Below, one piece after another: positions 52,490 through 61,430 of a stretch of 64,000 nucleotides of DNA. This DNA comes from Luteolibacter ambystomatis (GTDB lineage Bacteria; Verrucomicrobiota; Verrucomicrobiia; Verrucomicrobiales; Akkermansiaceae): NCBI RefSeq assembly GCF_018137965.1, contig NZ_CP073100.1, positions 3,049,754-3,113,753 on the forward strand, read 5' to 3'. A program made the position numbers and the translations under genes. The notes beneath the pieces were generated by a model that worked only from the letters and a program-made list of their open reading frames with translations, was not told the origin of the DNA and searched no databases. How positions within the stretch are numbered: the first letter of the stretch is position 1; each line of letters starts with the position of its first letter.

Positions 52490-54859
52490 TCATTCCTCCA
52501 CCGGTTGGGCGCGGATCGGTGCCCGCGGTTCGTCCACGGGAACCGCGCGCGGCGGTGCGTCCCGGGCGGATGGCTGGAGCACCGGGCGCGCACGCGGCAC
52601 GGCGCTGTCCGGCACCGCATCTTCATCCACGGGAATCGCCTTCGCGGGATGGATCGGGCACAGGTCGTTCGGGTCGAACGTATCCGCCGGGACATCGTGA
52701 TCCGCATAGGCCGTCCCCGCCTCTTCGCACCCGGCGGTGGCACGCTTGCCGGACTGGCGGCACAGGCGCGCGGTGATGGTTTTCGATGCCGGGCTGAATT
52801 CCCCCGCCTTGTAGCCGAGTCGGTCCGCCGTCTGCATGATCTTCACCCACACGGGCAGCGCGAGCGTGGCACCATAGCCGCCCTGCATCGTCTTCACCGG
52901 AGTATCGAATCCCACCCACACCGTGCAGGTCAGGCTGGAGGTATAGCCCGCGAACCACGCATCCTTGAAATCGTTCGTCGTGCCGGTCTTGCCCGCGCAG
53001 GGTTTGTCAAAGCCGAGCTTCTTCACCGCGGCCGCAGTGCCACGCGATGCCACCTCGCGGAGGATCTGGGAAATCGCCCACGCCGATCCCGCCTTGGCCG
53101 CTGGATACGACAACTGCGGCGTGGCATAGAGCACATTCCCATCGCGATCGCGGATCTCGCGGATCAGGTAAGGACGATAGCGTTCGCCATTGTTCGGGAA
53201 GATCGTGTAAGCGGATGCCACCTTCCATGGAGTCGATTCCCACGCACCAAGATACGATGTCGGTTTCTCCGGCATCGATTTCGCCGGATCGCGATCCAGG
53301 AATCCAGCAGAGCGTGCCACGTCCTTCACGCGTTCCATGCCCGCATAGTTGCCCACGCGCAGCGACATCGTATTGCGGGAGCGGATGAGACCGTAGGCCG
53401 CCTCGTGCATGCCGGTGTAGGTGCCGTCCGAGTTCTTCGGATGCCAGGTCGATGGAGCTCCGGCGATTTCCCCCGGAGAAATCGGATCATCGCTGATGCT
53501 GGTGGTGGGACGCAGACCACGATCGAACGCGGCGAGATACACGAACGGCTTGAAGATCGACCCGATCTGACGTTGCGCCCGCTGGGCCCGATTGAAACGG
53601 GACTCATCCGCATCACGTCCTCCCACCACCGCGAGCACCGCGCCGCCGTGGTTCTCCATCACCACCGCCGCACCCTGGATATAGCCCGGCTCGGGATCGC
53701 GCTTGTCCTCGGGTTTCTTCAACCAGGCCGTGCGGGTGAGATGATTGTAGCCGCCCATCTGCTCCACCTCACGCAAGCGTTCATCAAGAGCCTTTTCGGC
53801 ACGCTGCTGGATGCGATTGTCGATGGTGGTGGAAATGGTCAGGCCACCCAGTTCGAGGTTCTCTTTTTCCAGGATCAACTCGAGGTCATGGCGGATGGCG
53901 TCCATCGCATAGGACTCCTGGAACTTCCGCCGCCACTCCGGCCGCACCTCGATCTTCTCCGCCTTCGCGGCATCGGCTTCCGCCTGCGTGATCGCATTCG
54001 CCGCCACCATGCGGTCCAGCGTGGTATCGCGCTCGCGCTTCGCCTTCTCGATGCTTTTGAACGGATTGTAGGCGTCCGGACCGCGCACAATCCCGGCGAG
54101 CAGCGCGGACTCGGACAACGAAAGCTGTGAGGCGTGCTTCTCGAAGTACACGCGCGAGGCCTCCTCGATCCCGCGGATCTGGCGGCCCCAGTTGATCGAA
54201 TTCAGATACGCCTCCAGGATCTCATCCTTCTGCATCGTGGACTCGATGCGGATACCGATGGCGATTTCCAGGAACTTGCGATCGAGCTGGTTGATGAAAT
54301 TCTTCGACTCGCCCTCCTTGAGCCGGAAGACATCGGACGCGAGTTGCTGCGTGAGCGTGGACGCGCCTTCCTTCTTGCCGGAAAGGTTCTTCGTGAATGC
54401 ACGCACGATGCCGATCGGATCCACCGCGCCGTGCTGGTAGAAGCGCTCGTCCTCGCGCGCGAGAATGGCCTTCCGGAAGGTGTCCGAAACCTGGCTCAAT
54501 TGGATCACATCACGCTTCTCGCCGTGGATGCGGCCGATCTCCTCGCCATTGCGGTCAAAGACGATCGAGCGCTCCGGCATCGCGTGGATCTTCTGGAGAT
54601 CGTAGCGGCTGGCGCGGAAGCCATACACCACCCCCAGCATCAGCAGAACGTAGAGCCCGGCCACGCAAGGATAACCGGCCAGCCGAACCAGCGGCCTCAG
54701 CGGCGAACCCAGCGGTTTCGTCAGCAACCGGAACAGGTGGAACGGCCAGAAAAACAGGAGCGAAACGAAGGTCGGAGAGCTGGAGCCGGACCCGTCGCCA
54801 TCCCGGCTCGCGCGGTTTTTCGAATTTTTGCTGGAATCTGGCTGGGCGCTTTTCGGCAT
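52490..54859 (-). CDS. Class A penicillin-binding protein (bifunctional GT51/transpeptidase)
   Basis: A 789-aa PBP1-type enzyme. The ATG at 54859 is chosen since upstream in-frame sequence overlaps the divergent protease gene. A Ser-rich cytoplasmic tail precedes a membrane helix at about 62-82 (YPCVAGLYVLLMLGVVYGFR). The GT51 domain has LAREDERFYQHGAVDPIGIV, GASTLTQQLASDVF, DRKFLEIAIGIRIE and LEAYLNSINWGRQIRG. The transpeptidase has SIFK in RQIGSIFKPFVYLAAF, SRN in LIRSRNTMSLRVGN and KTG in CAGKTGTTNDFKDAWF, so it is catalytically complete. The last ~100 residues are a Pro/Asp-rich tail. It builds and crosslinks peptidoglycan at the inner membrane. Confidence 0.95.
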   Translation of the reverse strand: MPKSAQPDSSKNSKNRASRDGDGSGSSSPTFVSLLFFWPFHLFRLLTKPLGSPLRPLVRLAGYPCVAGLYVLLMLGVVYGFRASRYDLQKIHAMPERSIVFDRNGEEIGRIHGEKRDVIQLSQVSDTFRKAILAREDERFYQHGAVDPIGIVRAFTKNLSGKKEGASTLTQQLASDVFRLKEGESKNFINQLDRKFLEIAIGIRIESTMQKDEILEAYLNSINWGRQIRGIEEASRVYFEKHASQLSLSESALLAGIVRGPDAYNPFKSIEKAKRERDTTLDRMVAANAITQAEADAAKAEKIEVRPEWRRKFQESYAMDAIRHDLELILEKENLELGGLTISTTIDNRIQQRAEKALDERLREVEQMGGYNHLTRTAWLKKPEDKRDPEPGYIQGAAVVMENHGGAVLAVVGGRDADESRFNRAQRAQRQIGSIFKPFVYLAAFDRGLRPTTSISDDPISPGEIAGAPSTWHPKNSDGTYTGMHEAAYGLIRSRNTMSLRVGNYAGMERVKDVARSAGFLDRDPAKSMPEKPTSYLGAWESTPWKVASAYTIFPNNGERYRPYLIREIRDRDGNVLYATPQLSYPAAKAGSAWAISQILREVASRGTAAAVKKLGFDKPCAGKTGTTNDFKDAWFAGYTSSLTCTVWVGFDTPVKTMQGGYGATLALPVWVKIMQTADRLGYKAGEFSPASKTITARLCRQSGKRATAGCEEAGTAYADHDVPADTFDPNDLCPIHPAKAIPVDEDAVPDSAVPRARPVLQPSARDAPPRAVPVDEPRAPIRAQPVEE

Positions 54860-54919
54860 CGCTGCGCGGACCGTAGCGTGCTCTATTGACCGCCGCCACC
54901 CCGTATTGATGAAGATCCC

Positions 54920-57172
54920 ATGAAGAAGGAACCGCAGACGAACGTCCCATCCGGCGTCGCTATGCCCCGTGGAATGATGAAAACGCGTGCGTTTTTTGCA
55001 GCCGTCGCCGCCGGCCTGTTGGCGTGGTCCCCCGCCGCCCTCCGGGCCGCGGAACCGGTCAAGACCGTGGCGGATCTCAAACACATCGAAAAGGAAGTCG
55101 CGGACGTGGCCTCGAAGGTCATGCCCGCCACCGTGGCCTTGGTTTCGGAACAGACCGGCTCCTCCGGCTCCGGAGTCATCACCTCCGCGGACGGGCTCAT
55201 CCTCACCGCCGCCCACGTGGTGCAGGGCGTGGATGACATGCTGGTGGTCTTCCCGAACGGCCGCCAGATCAACGGCCGCGTCCTTGGCGCGAACTACTCC
55301 AAGGACATCGCCATGGTGAAAATCGACGGCAAGGGTCCTTGGCCGTTCGTCGAGCGGGGCAATTCCAAGACCCTGATGGCGGGCGACTGGCTGGTGGCGA
55401 TGGGCCATTCCGCCGGATTCGACCCGAACCGCACCCCGCCGGTCCGCTTCGGACGCGTGGTGTCCAAGGGCCCGGGCAATTTCTTCACCAGCGACTGCAC
55501 CCTGATCGGCGGTGACTCGGGCGGCCCGATCTTCGACCTCCAGGGCCGTATCGTCGGCATCAACTCGTCCATCGGCGAATCCCGCCGCAACAACAACCAC
55601 GCGGGCGTGGACGGCTTCCGCGAGGACTGGGACCGCCTGATGGCCGGTGACAACTGGGGCGAGCTCTCCATGAATCCCTTCGCCAATCCGGAAGCTCCGG
55701 TGCTGGGCATCGGCATGGGCCGGGATTCCAGCAAAGGCCTTGGCGTGCCAGTGGAAAAAGTCACTCCCCGCTCGCCCGCCGCCGCCGCCGGCGTCCGCGT
55801 GGGCGACCTGCTCGTCGGCATCGATAGTGGCAAGGTCGGCAGTGGCCGCGACCTCCAGCTTGCCCTCGCGAAGAAGCAACCCGGCGACAAGATCCGCCTC
55901 GCCCTGATGCGCGACCAGACCAAGCTCGACCTCGAGGTCACGCTGGTGAAGCGCGACGCGCTCTACGATCCCCGCTCGCTGCGAGGCATCGGCATCGATC
56001 CGGAACTCTTCGAGAAAAAGGAAGTGCCGCTTCTCAGTGCCGAGGAAAACGAAGCCATCGCCAGCCAGTACGCCGACCTCTGCGCGGTAGGTGAATCGGT
56101 GGCCGCTCGTGTGTCCGCCTCAACCGTTCAGGTCTATGCCGGCAAGAATCAGGTCGCCTACGGCACCGTGGTTGGCAATGGCACCCAGGTTCTCACCAAG
56201 TGGAGCGAGATCGCCAGAAAGGGCGCCGCCATCCAGGTTCTGGATTCCAAGGGCACCACCCACAGCGCGAAGATCACCGGTGTTCATGAGGATGAAGACA
56301 TCGCCGTGCTTTCCATTGATGGTCCGGTACTCACGCCGGTGAAGTGGTCGGACCGCGGCTCCCCCGCCCTCGGCAGCTTCGTCGTGGCCTCCCGCCGCGA
56401 TGCCAAGCTCGGCGGCCTCGGCGTCGTGGCCGTGCTGTCCCGTTCCCTCCGCGAGTCCGACCAAGCCTTCCTCGGCGTGAACGGCGACATGACCTACAGC
56501 GGTCCCGGCGTGAAGGTGGGATCCGTGGAGGAAAAAACCGGCGCAGAAACCGCGGGCATCAAGGAGGGCGACGTCATTCTGAAAATCGGAGATCGCGCGA
56601 TCTCCGGCCTGATGGAGCTCCGCAATTCCCTGCTCGGCAAGAACCCGGGTGACAAGGTGGCCATGAAGATTTCCCGCGGCGGCAAGACGATCGACGTCGA
56701 GGTCCTGCTAGGCAACCGCCCGCGCCTGCCCCAATTCACCAACCTCCGCCTCCGCCAGATGGAGCAAATGGGCGGCGCGATCAGCCGCGTCCGTGACATG
56801 TTCCCGGCCGTGGTCCAATCCGATCTCCAGCTCAAGCCGCAGCAATGCGGTGGTCCGGTGGTCGATCTGGATGGCAATGTCATCGGCATCTCGATCGCCC
56901 AGGCCGACCGCACCCGCAGCTTCTTCATCCCCGCCGATGAAGTGGTGGCCATGCTGAAGAAGCCGACCGTCGATTCCGCCGTGGCACGCGTGGGCAATCC
57001 ACCGGCCGAACTGCCGAACCAAATGGCCCGCCGGGGAGATGACCAGGCGCCGCGCATGCAGCGGGCGCCTGATCGGGAAAGCATCGGCCGTGCACGACGC
57101 AATGTCCGTGACATGGAGCGCCTGATCGAGCGCCTCCATGAGGAAATGGACGCCGTCGAGCCGGCCCGCTGA
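54920..57172 (+). CDS. Double HtrA-type protease with two PDZ domains, second protease unit degenerate
   Basis: Up to 750 aa. ATG 54920 is given, but ATGs at 54962, 54974 and 54977 are in frame and the last two place a normal signal peptide (KTRAFFAAVAAGLLAWSPAA) at the N-terminus. The first trypsin-like unit is complete: His in LILTAAHVVQG, Asp in YSKDIAMVKID, Ser in LIGGDSGGPIFD. A PDZ follows (SPAAAAGVRVGDLLVGIDSG). A second protease-like unit (about 395-520 and after the second PDZ) lacks the His (QVLTKWSEI), keeps the Asp (DEDIAVLSID), and has Cys instead of Ser (QQCGGPVVD). The second PDZ is TAGIKEGDVILKIGDRAIS. The likely role is periplasmic protein quality control. It is divergent from the PBP gene. 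Confidence 0.88.
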   Translation: MKKEPQTNVPSGVAMPRGMMKTRAFFAAVAAGLLAWSPAALRAAEPVKTVADLKHIEKEVADVASKVMPATVALVSEQTGSSGSGVITSADGLILTAAHVVQGVDDMLVVFPNGRQINGRVLGANYSKDIAMVKIDGKGPWPFVERGNSKTLMAGDWLVAMGHSAGFDPNRTPPVRFGRVVSKGPGNFFTSDCTLIGGDSGGPIFDLQGRIVGINSSIGESRRNNNHAGVDGFREDWDRLMAGDNWGELSMNPFANPEAPVLGIGMGRDSSKGLGVPVEKVTPRSPAAAAGVRVGDLLVGIDSGKVGSGRDLQLALAKKQPGDKIRLALMRDQTKLDLEVTLVKRDALYDPRSLRGIGIDPELFEKKEVPLLSAEENEAIASQYADLCAVGESVAARVSASTVQVYAGKNQVAYGTVVGNGTQVLTKWSEIARKGAAIQVLDSKGTTHSAKITGVHEDEDIAVLSIDGPVLTPVKWSDRGSPALGSFVVASRRDAKLGGLGVVAVLSRSLRESDQAFLGVNGDMTYSGPGVKVGSVEEKTGAETAGIKEGDVILKIGDRAISGLMELRNSLLGKNPGDKVAMKISRGGKTIDVEVLLGNRPRLPQFTNLRLRQMEQMGGAISRVRDMFPAVVQSDLQLKPQQCGGPVVDLDGNVIGISIAQADRTRSFFIPADEVVAMLKKPTVDSAVARVGNPPAELPNQMARRGDDQAPRMQRAPDRESIGRARRNVRDMERLIERLHEEMDAVEPAR

Positions 57173-57244
57173 ACCCTTGTCAGGGGAACTACGAGCCGCG
57201 CGGGGTTCCACTTGCGCGACCGTTCATTCGCGAGTCTCTTGAGG

Positions 57245-57278
57245 CCCGCCCGCCACCCGGCAGGCGGGTTTCCTTTTT
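57245..57278 (+). terminator. Intrinsic terminator after the double HtrA gene
   Basis: A 10-bp stem with one mismatch (CCCGCCCGCC, 57245-57254, and GGCAGGCGGG, 57259-57268) and an ACCC loop is followed by TTTCCTTTTT. The MFS gene starts shortly after, so that gene needs its own promoter or readthrough. Confidence 0.75.
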
Positions 57279-57283
57279 AACGC

Positions 57284-58507
57284 ATGGACTCTGGAAGTGA
57301 CGGGGTGGAAAAGGTGGAAGGACGCGTCCTTTCCGAAAAGTGGCTCCTGCTCCTGCTCGCGGCGGTGCAGTTCACCCACATCATGGACTTCATGGTGATG
57401 ATGCCGCTGGGCCCGCAGCTCCAGCGGGAGCTCAATGTCACACCGCAGCAGTTCGGCGGCTTCATCTCCTCCTTCGCGATCACCGCCGGGGTGGTCGGCC
57501 TGCTGTCCGCGCCCTTCATCGACCGCTTCGACCGTCGCAAGCTGCTGCTGTTTTGTTACGCGGGATTCGCCGTGGGCACGCTGGCCTGCGGTCTCTCAAC
57601 CACGGCGGTCATGCTCCAGATTTCCCGCGCGATCTGCGGGGCCTTCGGCGGCGTGAGCGGCGCCGCGATCATGGCGATCGTGGCGGACGTCGTTCCACCC
57701 GAGCGCCGCGCCCGCGGCATGGGCATCATCATGACGGCTTTCTCCTTCGCCGCTGCCGCAGGAGTGCCGATCGGGTTGAAGCTTGCCCAGATCTGGCGCT
57801 GGGAAGCGCCGTTCCTCACCGTGGCCGCGCTGGCGGTGGTGGTGTGGATCTGTCTCTACCGCGTGCTGCCTCCGGTGCGCGGACATCTGAAAGAAGGCCA
57901 GGTTCCGTCGGGCAGGGATTTCCTCAATCTCCTCGCGGATGGAAATGCCTGGACCGGCATCCTGCTGATGACGGCGATGGTCTTCGGACACTTCACGATC
58001 ATCCCCTATCTCTCGACCTATCTGGTCGGAAACGCGGGCATGCCGGAGGAATCCCTGTTCCTCGTCTATCTCACCGGTGGCCTTGTCACGATCTTCACCG
58101 GTCCATGGGTCGGCCGGATGGCGGACATCCATGGCCGCTTCAAGGTCTATTGCGTGCTGGTGGCCGGAGCATCCATCGTGATCCGGCTGCTGACGAATTC
58201 CGGACCAATCCCCATGTGGCACGTGCTGGTACTGGCCGCGTTTTTCTTCACCTTCGCCAGCGGACGCTTCATCCCCGGACAGGCGGTGATTTCACAAGCG
58301 GTACCTTCCGCGCGGCGCGGCGCCTACATGAGTCTGGTCGGTTGCGCGCGCGACCTCGCCTCGGGCATCACGACTTCCATCGGCGGCATGGTGGTGCAAA
58401 AAGGCCCGGGCTTGTCATTGCTTCACTTCGACCGGCTCGGCCTGGCGGCGATCACCGTGAGCATCCTCAGCTTGTTCGTATTCCGCAAGCTGCGTGCGGT
58501 GGCGTAA
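57284..58507 (+). CDS. MFS transporter (DHA1-like)
   Basis: A 407-aa major facilitator protein from ATG 57284, with about 12 hydrophobic helices. The first is LLLLLAAVQFTHIMDFMVMM; the family's loop motif is visible as APFIDRFDRRKLLLFCYAGF, and a DHA1-type fifth-helix region as GMGIIMTAFSFAAAAGVPIG. The length and MDFMVMMPLGPQL start match the group of efflux permeases for sugars or drugs (AraJ-like). Substrate is unknown. It stands alone between the HtrA terminator and a repeat-bearing gap. Confidence 0.9.
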   Translation: MDSGSDGVEKVEGRVLSEKWLLLLLAAVQFTHIMDFMVMMPLGPQLQRELNVTPQQFGGFISSFAITAGVVGLLSAPFIDRFDRRKLLLFCYAGFAVGTLACGLSTTAVMLQISRAICGAFGGVSGAAIMAIVADVVPPERRARGMGIIMTAFSFAAAAGVPIGLKLAQIWRWEAPFLTVAALAVVVWICLYRVLPPVRGHLKEGQVPSGRDFLNLLADGNAWTGILLMTAMVFGHFTIIPYLSTYLVGNAGMPEESLFLVYLTGGLVTIFTGPWVGRMADIHGRFKVYCVLVAGASIVIRLLTNSGPIPMWHVLVLAAFFFTFASGRFIPGQAVISQAVPSARRGAYMSLVGCARDLASGITTSIGGMVVQKGPGLSLLHFDRLGLAAITVSILSLFVFRKLRAVA

Positions 58508-58540
58508 CCCATATCATCCACCCTCACTCGTTTCCGACCT

Positions 58541-58612
58541 CAGAGATGTCGCGGAACATAGCCGGAGGTTGAGGAGCCTTGGCGACGGCACCTCCGGATC
58601 GTCGCCCGCTTT
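58541..58612. repeat. Suspected dispersed repeat with CCGGAGGT/ACCTCCGG hairpin
   Basis: In the 245-base gap between convergent MFS and chdC genes, CCGGAGGT (58562-58569) pairs with ACCTCCGG (58590-58597) around a 20-base loop. The flanking text (GATGTCGCGGAACATAGCC) resembles a sequence I recall as recurring between genes in Verrucomicrobia and Planctomycetes. No second copy is in this window. The rest of the gap, 58613-58752, shows no gene. Confidence 0.4.
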
Positions 58613-58752
58613 AAGAATCCGCACCCATGCGCAGCGGGGTGCGGAAAGGCGGATAGGACATGGATACGCGAATCCATGGAACACGCGATGACCCCACGGT
58701 CTTCGACCCGCTCCGAGATCGTCCCAAGGTGCCAAAGACTCTGGCCAATATC

Positions 58753-59583
58753 TTACAGGCACACACGCCGGAACAACTCATCCAGCGGCAGCTGCATGCC
58801 GATGTAGAAGTCACCGAACTCCGCGTAGCGCGCGGAGACTTCATCGAAGCGCATCTCATACACGATCGCCTTGATGTCCATCGTATCCTTCGCCAGCAGC
58901 GTCACACCCCACTCGTATTCATCAAGACCGGTGGAACCGGTGATGAGCTGGAGAATGCGGCCTGAATAGGTGCGGCCCACGCGGGCGTGGCCGGACATGA
59001 GTTCGGCGCGTTCCTTGAAGCTGAGGGAATACCAGTTGTCCGCGCCGGTGCGGCGCTTCGACATCGGATAGAAACAGATCGCCGGCCAATCCGGCAGCAC
59101 CGGATACAGGCGGTGCTTCAGGTAGTGGGCCATGCGGTCGTCGAACTCGGCGAGCGCTTTCCCGTATTCCTCAGAACCCTCCGTGAGCCCCTTTTCAGCG
59201 ATCAGGGTTTCCGCCCCATACTGCTCGCGCGTGGTGGTGTATTCGGAGCGCTCGGTTTGCGAGAGGTAGGAATACACAGGTGTGAGAATGTCCGGTCCCA
59301 GCGAAAGCGTGAGCTGCTTTTCGTAAGCGGTGGCCACGTGCAGGTCCGGCGTGAGCAGCATGAAGCCGATGTCCGCCTTCGGCGTGGCGATGGCATAGGT
59401 CAGCAGATGGGTATCCTTCGTGGCGCGGATCTCCTGAACCAGCTCCGTCAGGCGCGTCTTCGCCGCCCGCTTCTCGTCCTCACCCAGCAAGGACCACGCG
59501 GAATGGTCCACGTCGTAGAAGAGGTGCATCACGTGCCAGCCTTCTTTCGGCACGAGCGGAGTCACAGGAGTATTGCTGGGCAT
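58753..59583 (-). CDS. chdC: Coproheme decarboxylase (HemQ)
   Basis: A 276-aa chlorite-dismutase-fold protein. ChdC/HemQ turns coproheme III into heme b using hydrogen peroxide, the last step of the coproporphyrin-dependent pathway. Family motifs: GWHVMHLFYDVDHSAW, ICFYPMSKRRTGADNWYSLS, RAELMSGHARVGRTYSGRIL (His in SGH is the expected proximal ligand), STGLDEYEWGVTLLAKD and IVYEMRFDEVSARYAEFGDF. The length suits the pentameric HemQ type and not the short dismutases. The gene starts four bases after the stop of the upstream membrane protein gene. Its presence indicates this organism uses the coproporphyrin branch. Confidence 0.92.
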   Translation of the reverse strand: MPSNTPVTPLVPKEGWHVMHLFYDVDHSAWSLLGEDEKRAAKTRLTELVQEIRATKDTHLLTYAIATPKADIGFMLLTPDLHVATAYEKQLTLSLGPDILTPVYSYLSQTERSEYTTTREQYGAETLIAEKGLTEGSEEYGKALAEFDDRMAHYLKHRLYPVLPDWPAICFYPMSKRRTGADNWYSLSFKERAELMSGHARVGRTYSGRILQLITGSTGLDEYEWGVTLLAKDTMDIKAIVYEMRFDEVSARYAEFGDFYIGMQLPLDELFRRVCL

Positions 59584-59587
59584 GGGA

Positions 59588-60652
59588 TCAGTGGCGGTCG
59601 TTGGCTAGAGGGGTATCGAGGAGCCTCTTGAACTCCTGGCGCGGCGAATCGGTGGACGGGGCCTCGAACAATTCCAGCCGCCATGGCGGCGTCTGCCCCG
59701 CACGGTAGGAGGCATGGAACGCGATGTCCTCCAACCCGGCGGTGGCGGCAATCTCGACAGTCCCGGGGCTGATGGCACGTGTCACCGGATCACCGATGGT
59801 CTCGCCTTTCTCGTTGCGGAAAAACGCGCGGATCGCACAGGGCGAGCCTTCCAGCTCCAGCTTCACCACGGGAATGAGCTTGGTATCGCGACGGACCGTA
59901 TCCTTGCCCGCGATCGGCTCGCGCCAGAAGCTCTCGGTGCTCTTCACCGTGATCCGATCCCCCTTCACCGGGTAGCGGGGATAATCGTCCGAAGTATCAT
60001 GAATGGGCAGCCGCTTGCCCGCCGTGGTCAGCACGTAAATCCCACCCGCGACCAACAGCGCGGCCAGAGCAATCAGACCGATCTTCTCAAGCTTGGAAAG
60101 GCCCAGCCGGGTGCGGATCGCCTCGACGTTCAGCGGGATTGCGGCAGATGCAGGTTCCGCCGACACCGATTCATCGTCCAGGACCGGCCCGGCAGCGACC
60201 TCCGAAACCGCCTCTCCGATCGCAGTCTCCAACTCCGGCTCAAGCGGGGGCTCCGGCTCTGGCGGGGAAACTTTGGATTCCGGCACCACGGGCCTTTCCT
60301 GCGCGGGGAGTGGCTCGGACGCGGGAAGATCGTCGTCCAGTTCCCCAATGTCGTCAGATATCTTGCGGCGCTGCTCGAATGGCTGGGCTGGTCCTTTGGC
60401 AGCCGGTTTCTTGCTCCGGACCGAAGACGCCCCGTCTCCAATGGAAACCGCGCGGGGTTCCGGAGTCAGGGAACGGGTCCGCAGCTTGGAAGCCGGGGGC
60501 AGTTCAGTGGCGGACGGCTCGGGGGACAAGTCGCCTTCTCCATCAAAGTCCCACAAATCCAATTCGGACGAGTCCTTGGGGGCTCGGGCCACGGGCGGAC
60601 GCTGCCGGGGCGGCTGGGGTCCGTCGGGTGTTTCGGAAGAGGGTTGGCTCAT
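59588..60652 (-). CDS. Pro/Glu-rich single-pass membrane protein, unknown function
   Basis: A 354-aa protein from ATG 60652. The first ~185 residues are of low complexity, rich in Pro, Glu, Ser and Asp, and probably disordered and cytoplasmic. One helix at about residues 192-212 (EKIGLIALAALLVAGGIYVL) crosses the membrane. The C-terminal ~140 residues form an exported beta-rich domain (YPVKGDRITVKSTESFW, VVKLELEGSPCAIRAFFRNE, PPWRLELFEAPSTDS). I recognise no family. It is four bases upstream of chdC, so co-translation is likely, but a role in heme synthesis would be a guess. Confidence 0.8.
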   Translation of the reverse strand: MSQPSSETPDGPQPPRQRPPVARAPKDSSELDLWDFDGEGDLSPEPSATELPPASKLRTRSLTPEPRAVSIGDGASSVRSKKPAAKGPAQPFEQRRKISDDIGELDDDLPASEPLPAQERPVVPESKVSPPEPEPPLEPELETAIGEAVSEVAAGPVLDDESVSAEPASAAIPLNVEAIRTRLGLSKLEKIGLIALAALLVAGGIYVLTTAGKRLPIHDTSDDYPRYPVKGDRITVKSTESFWREPIAGKDTVRRDTKLIPVVKLELEGSPCAIRAFFRNEKGETIGDPVTRAISPGTVEIAATAGLEDIAFHASYRAGQTPPWRLELFEAPSTDSPRQEFKRLLDTPLANDRH

Positions 60653-60790
60653 GGGCGGACGGCTCCGAGGTGTTTACGGTCCGGGCACCGGCTTGGCCAG
60701 TGCGAATCCCTCAGCCTCCCGCCGGAAAAATCGAATTGCAACCGGGAGCGGTCGGGGCCATCCAAGGCCCAGCAACCTTTCACGCACTAC

Positions 60791-61027
60791 ATGGCCGATC
60801 GCGAAGACAAGAACGCAGAAAACGTCGCAGGGAAATTCTACGTCGACAGCCAATGCATCGACTGCGACCTCTGCCGCGAGACCGCGCCGAAGAACTTCAC
60901 CCGTGCCGATGACGAAGGCTACTCCTTCGTATACAAGCAGCCGGAGAGCGACGAGGAGCGCGAGCAATGCATCGAAGCCATGGAAGGCTGCCCCGTCGAA
61001 GCGATCGGCAACGACGGCGAAGACTGA
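60791..61027 (+). CDS. Small [4Fe-4S] ferredoxin
   Basis: A 78-aa protein from ATG 60791. Cysteines are arranged CIDCDLC (residues 22-28) with a fourth in EGCPVEAIG near residue 67, the pattern of single-cluster [4Fe-4S] ferredoxins. The rest is acidic (EDKNAENVAGKFYVDSQ, QPESDEEREQCIEAMEG). It would carry electrons at low potential in the cytoplasm; partners cannot be named. It is the first gene in a co-directional run with the DciA-like, HAD-NUDIX, folB and polX genes. Confidence 0.92.
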   Translation: MADREDKNAENVAGKFYVDSQCIDCDLCRETAPKNFTRADDEGYSFVYKQPESDEEREQCIEAMEGCPVEAIGNDGED

Positions 61028-61044
61028 ACCCTTTTTCCCTCCCG

Positions 61045-61416
61045 ATGAACGATGACCCCGCCCTGAAAAGGATCCGCGAGGCCATCCTCCGGGAATGGCG
61101 CGGAGCGGACGAACCGGTCAATCTGGAGAACCGGGTTTCCCGGCCGGATCGTTTCATCAAGGCAATCCTCCACCAGGCCGGTGTGGCAGAAGGATTGCAG
61201 GAAGACCAGGTCCGGGGTGCCTGGAAGGAACTGGCCGGGGATTTCATCGCCCGCCACACCGAGCCACTATCGGTCAAAGGCGGCCATCTGGTGCTACGCG
61301 TCACCCAGCCCGCCATGCGCTTCCATCTGGAGCAGATGAAGCCGATGCTCCTGAAACGGCTCCGGGAAGAACTCGGCGAGGATCGAATCCTTTCCGTCCG
61401 CTTCCAAATCGGCTGA
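61045..61416 (+). CDS. DciA-like protein (DUF721)
   Basis: A 123-aa protein from ATG 61045, 17 bases after the ferredoxin stop. The core VRGAWKELAGDFIARHTEPL, VKGGHLVLRVTQPAMRFHLE and LREELGEDRILSVRFQIG matches the DUF721 fold, in which the Trp and the beta-alpha-beta unit are conserved. DciA proteins load the replicative helicase DnaB in bacteria lacking DnaC or DnaI. The N-terminal part is short and charged. Confidence 0.85.
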   Translation: MNDDPALKRIREAILREWRGADEPVNLENRVSRPDRFIKAILHQAGVAEGLQEDQVRGAWKELAGDFIARHTEPLSVKGGHLVLRVTQPAMRFHLEQMKPMLLKRLREELGEDRILSVRFQIG

Positions 61417-61430
61417 ACTTCCGCCCTGTC

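Noticed and set aside
50456-54130. Plus-strand frames of 471 and 731 codons opposite the two PBP genes
   Set aside because: Arg/His/Leu-rich shadow translations; the minus strand holds complete GT51 domains.
54860-55879. N-terminal extension of the intact PBP frame
   Set aside because: It is antisense to the double HtrA gene; the normal cytoplasmic tail and membrane helix begin at ATG 54859.
58613-58752. tRNA or small RNA gene downstream of the repeat before chdC
   Set aside because: No cloverleaf arms or conserved TTCGAATC-type loop could be drawn; the sequence shows no T-tract terminator.
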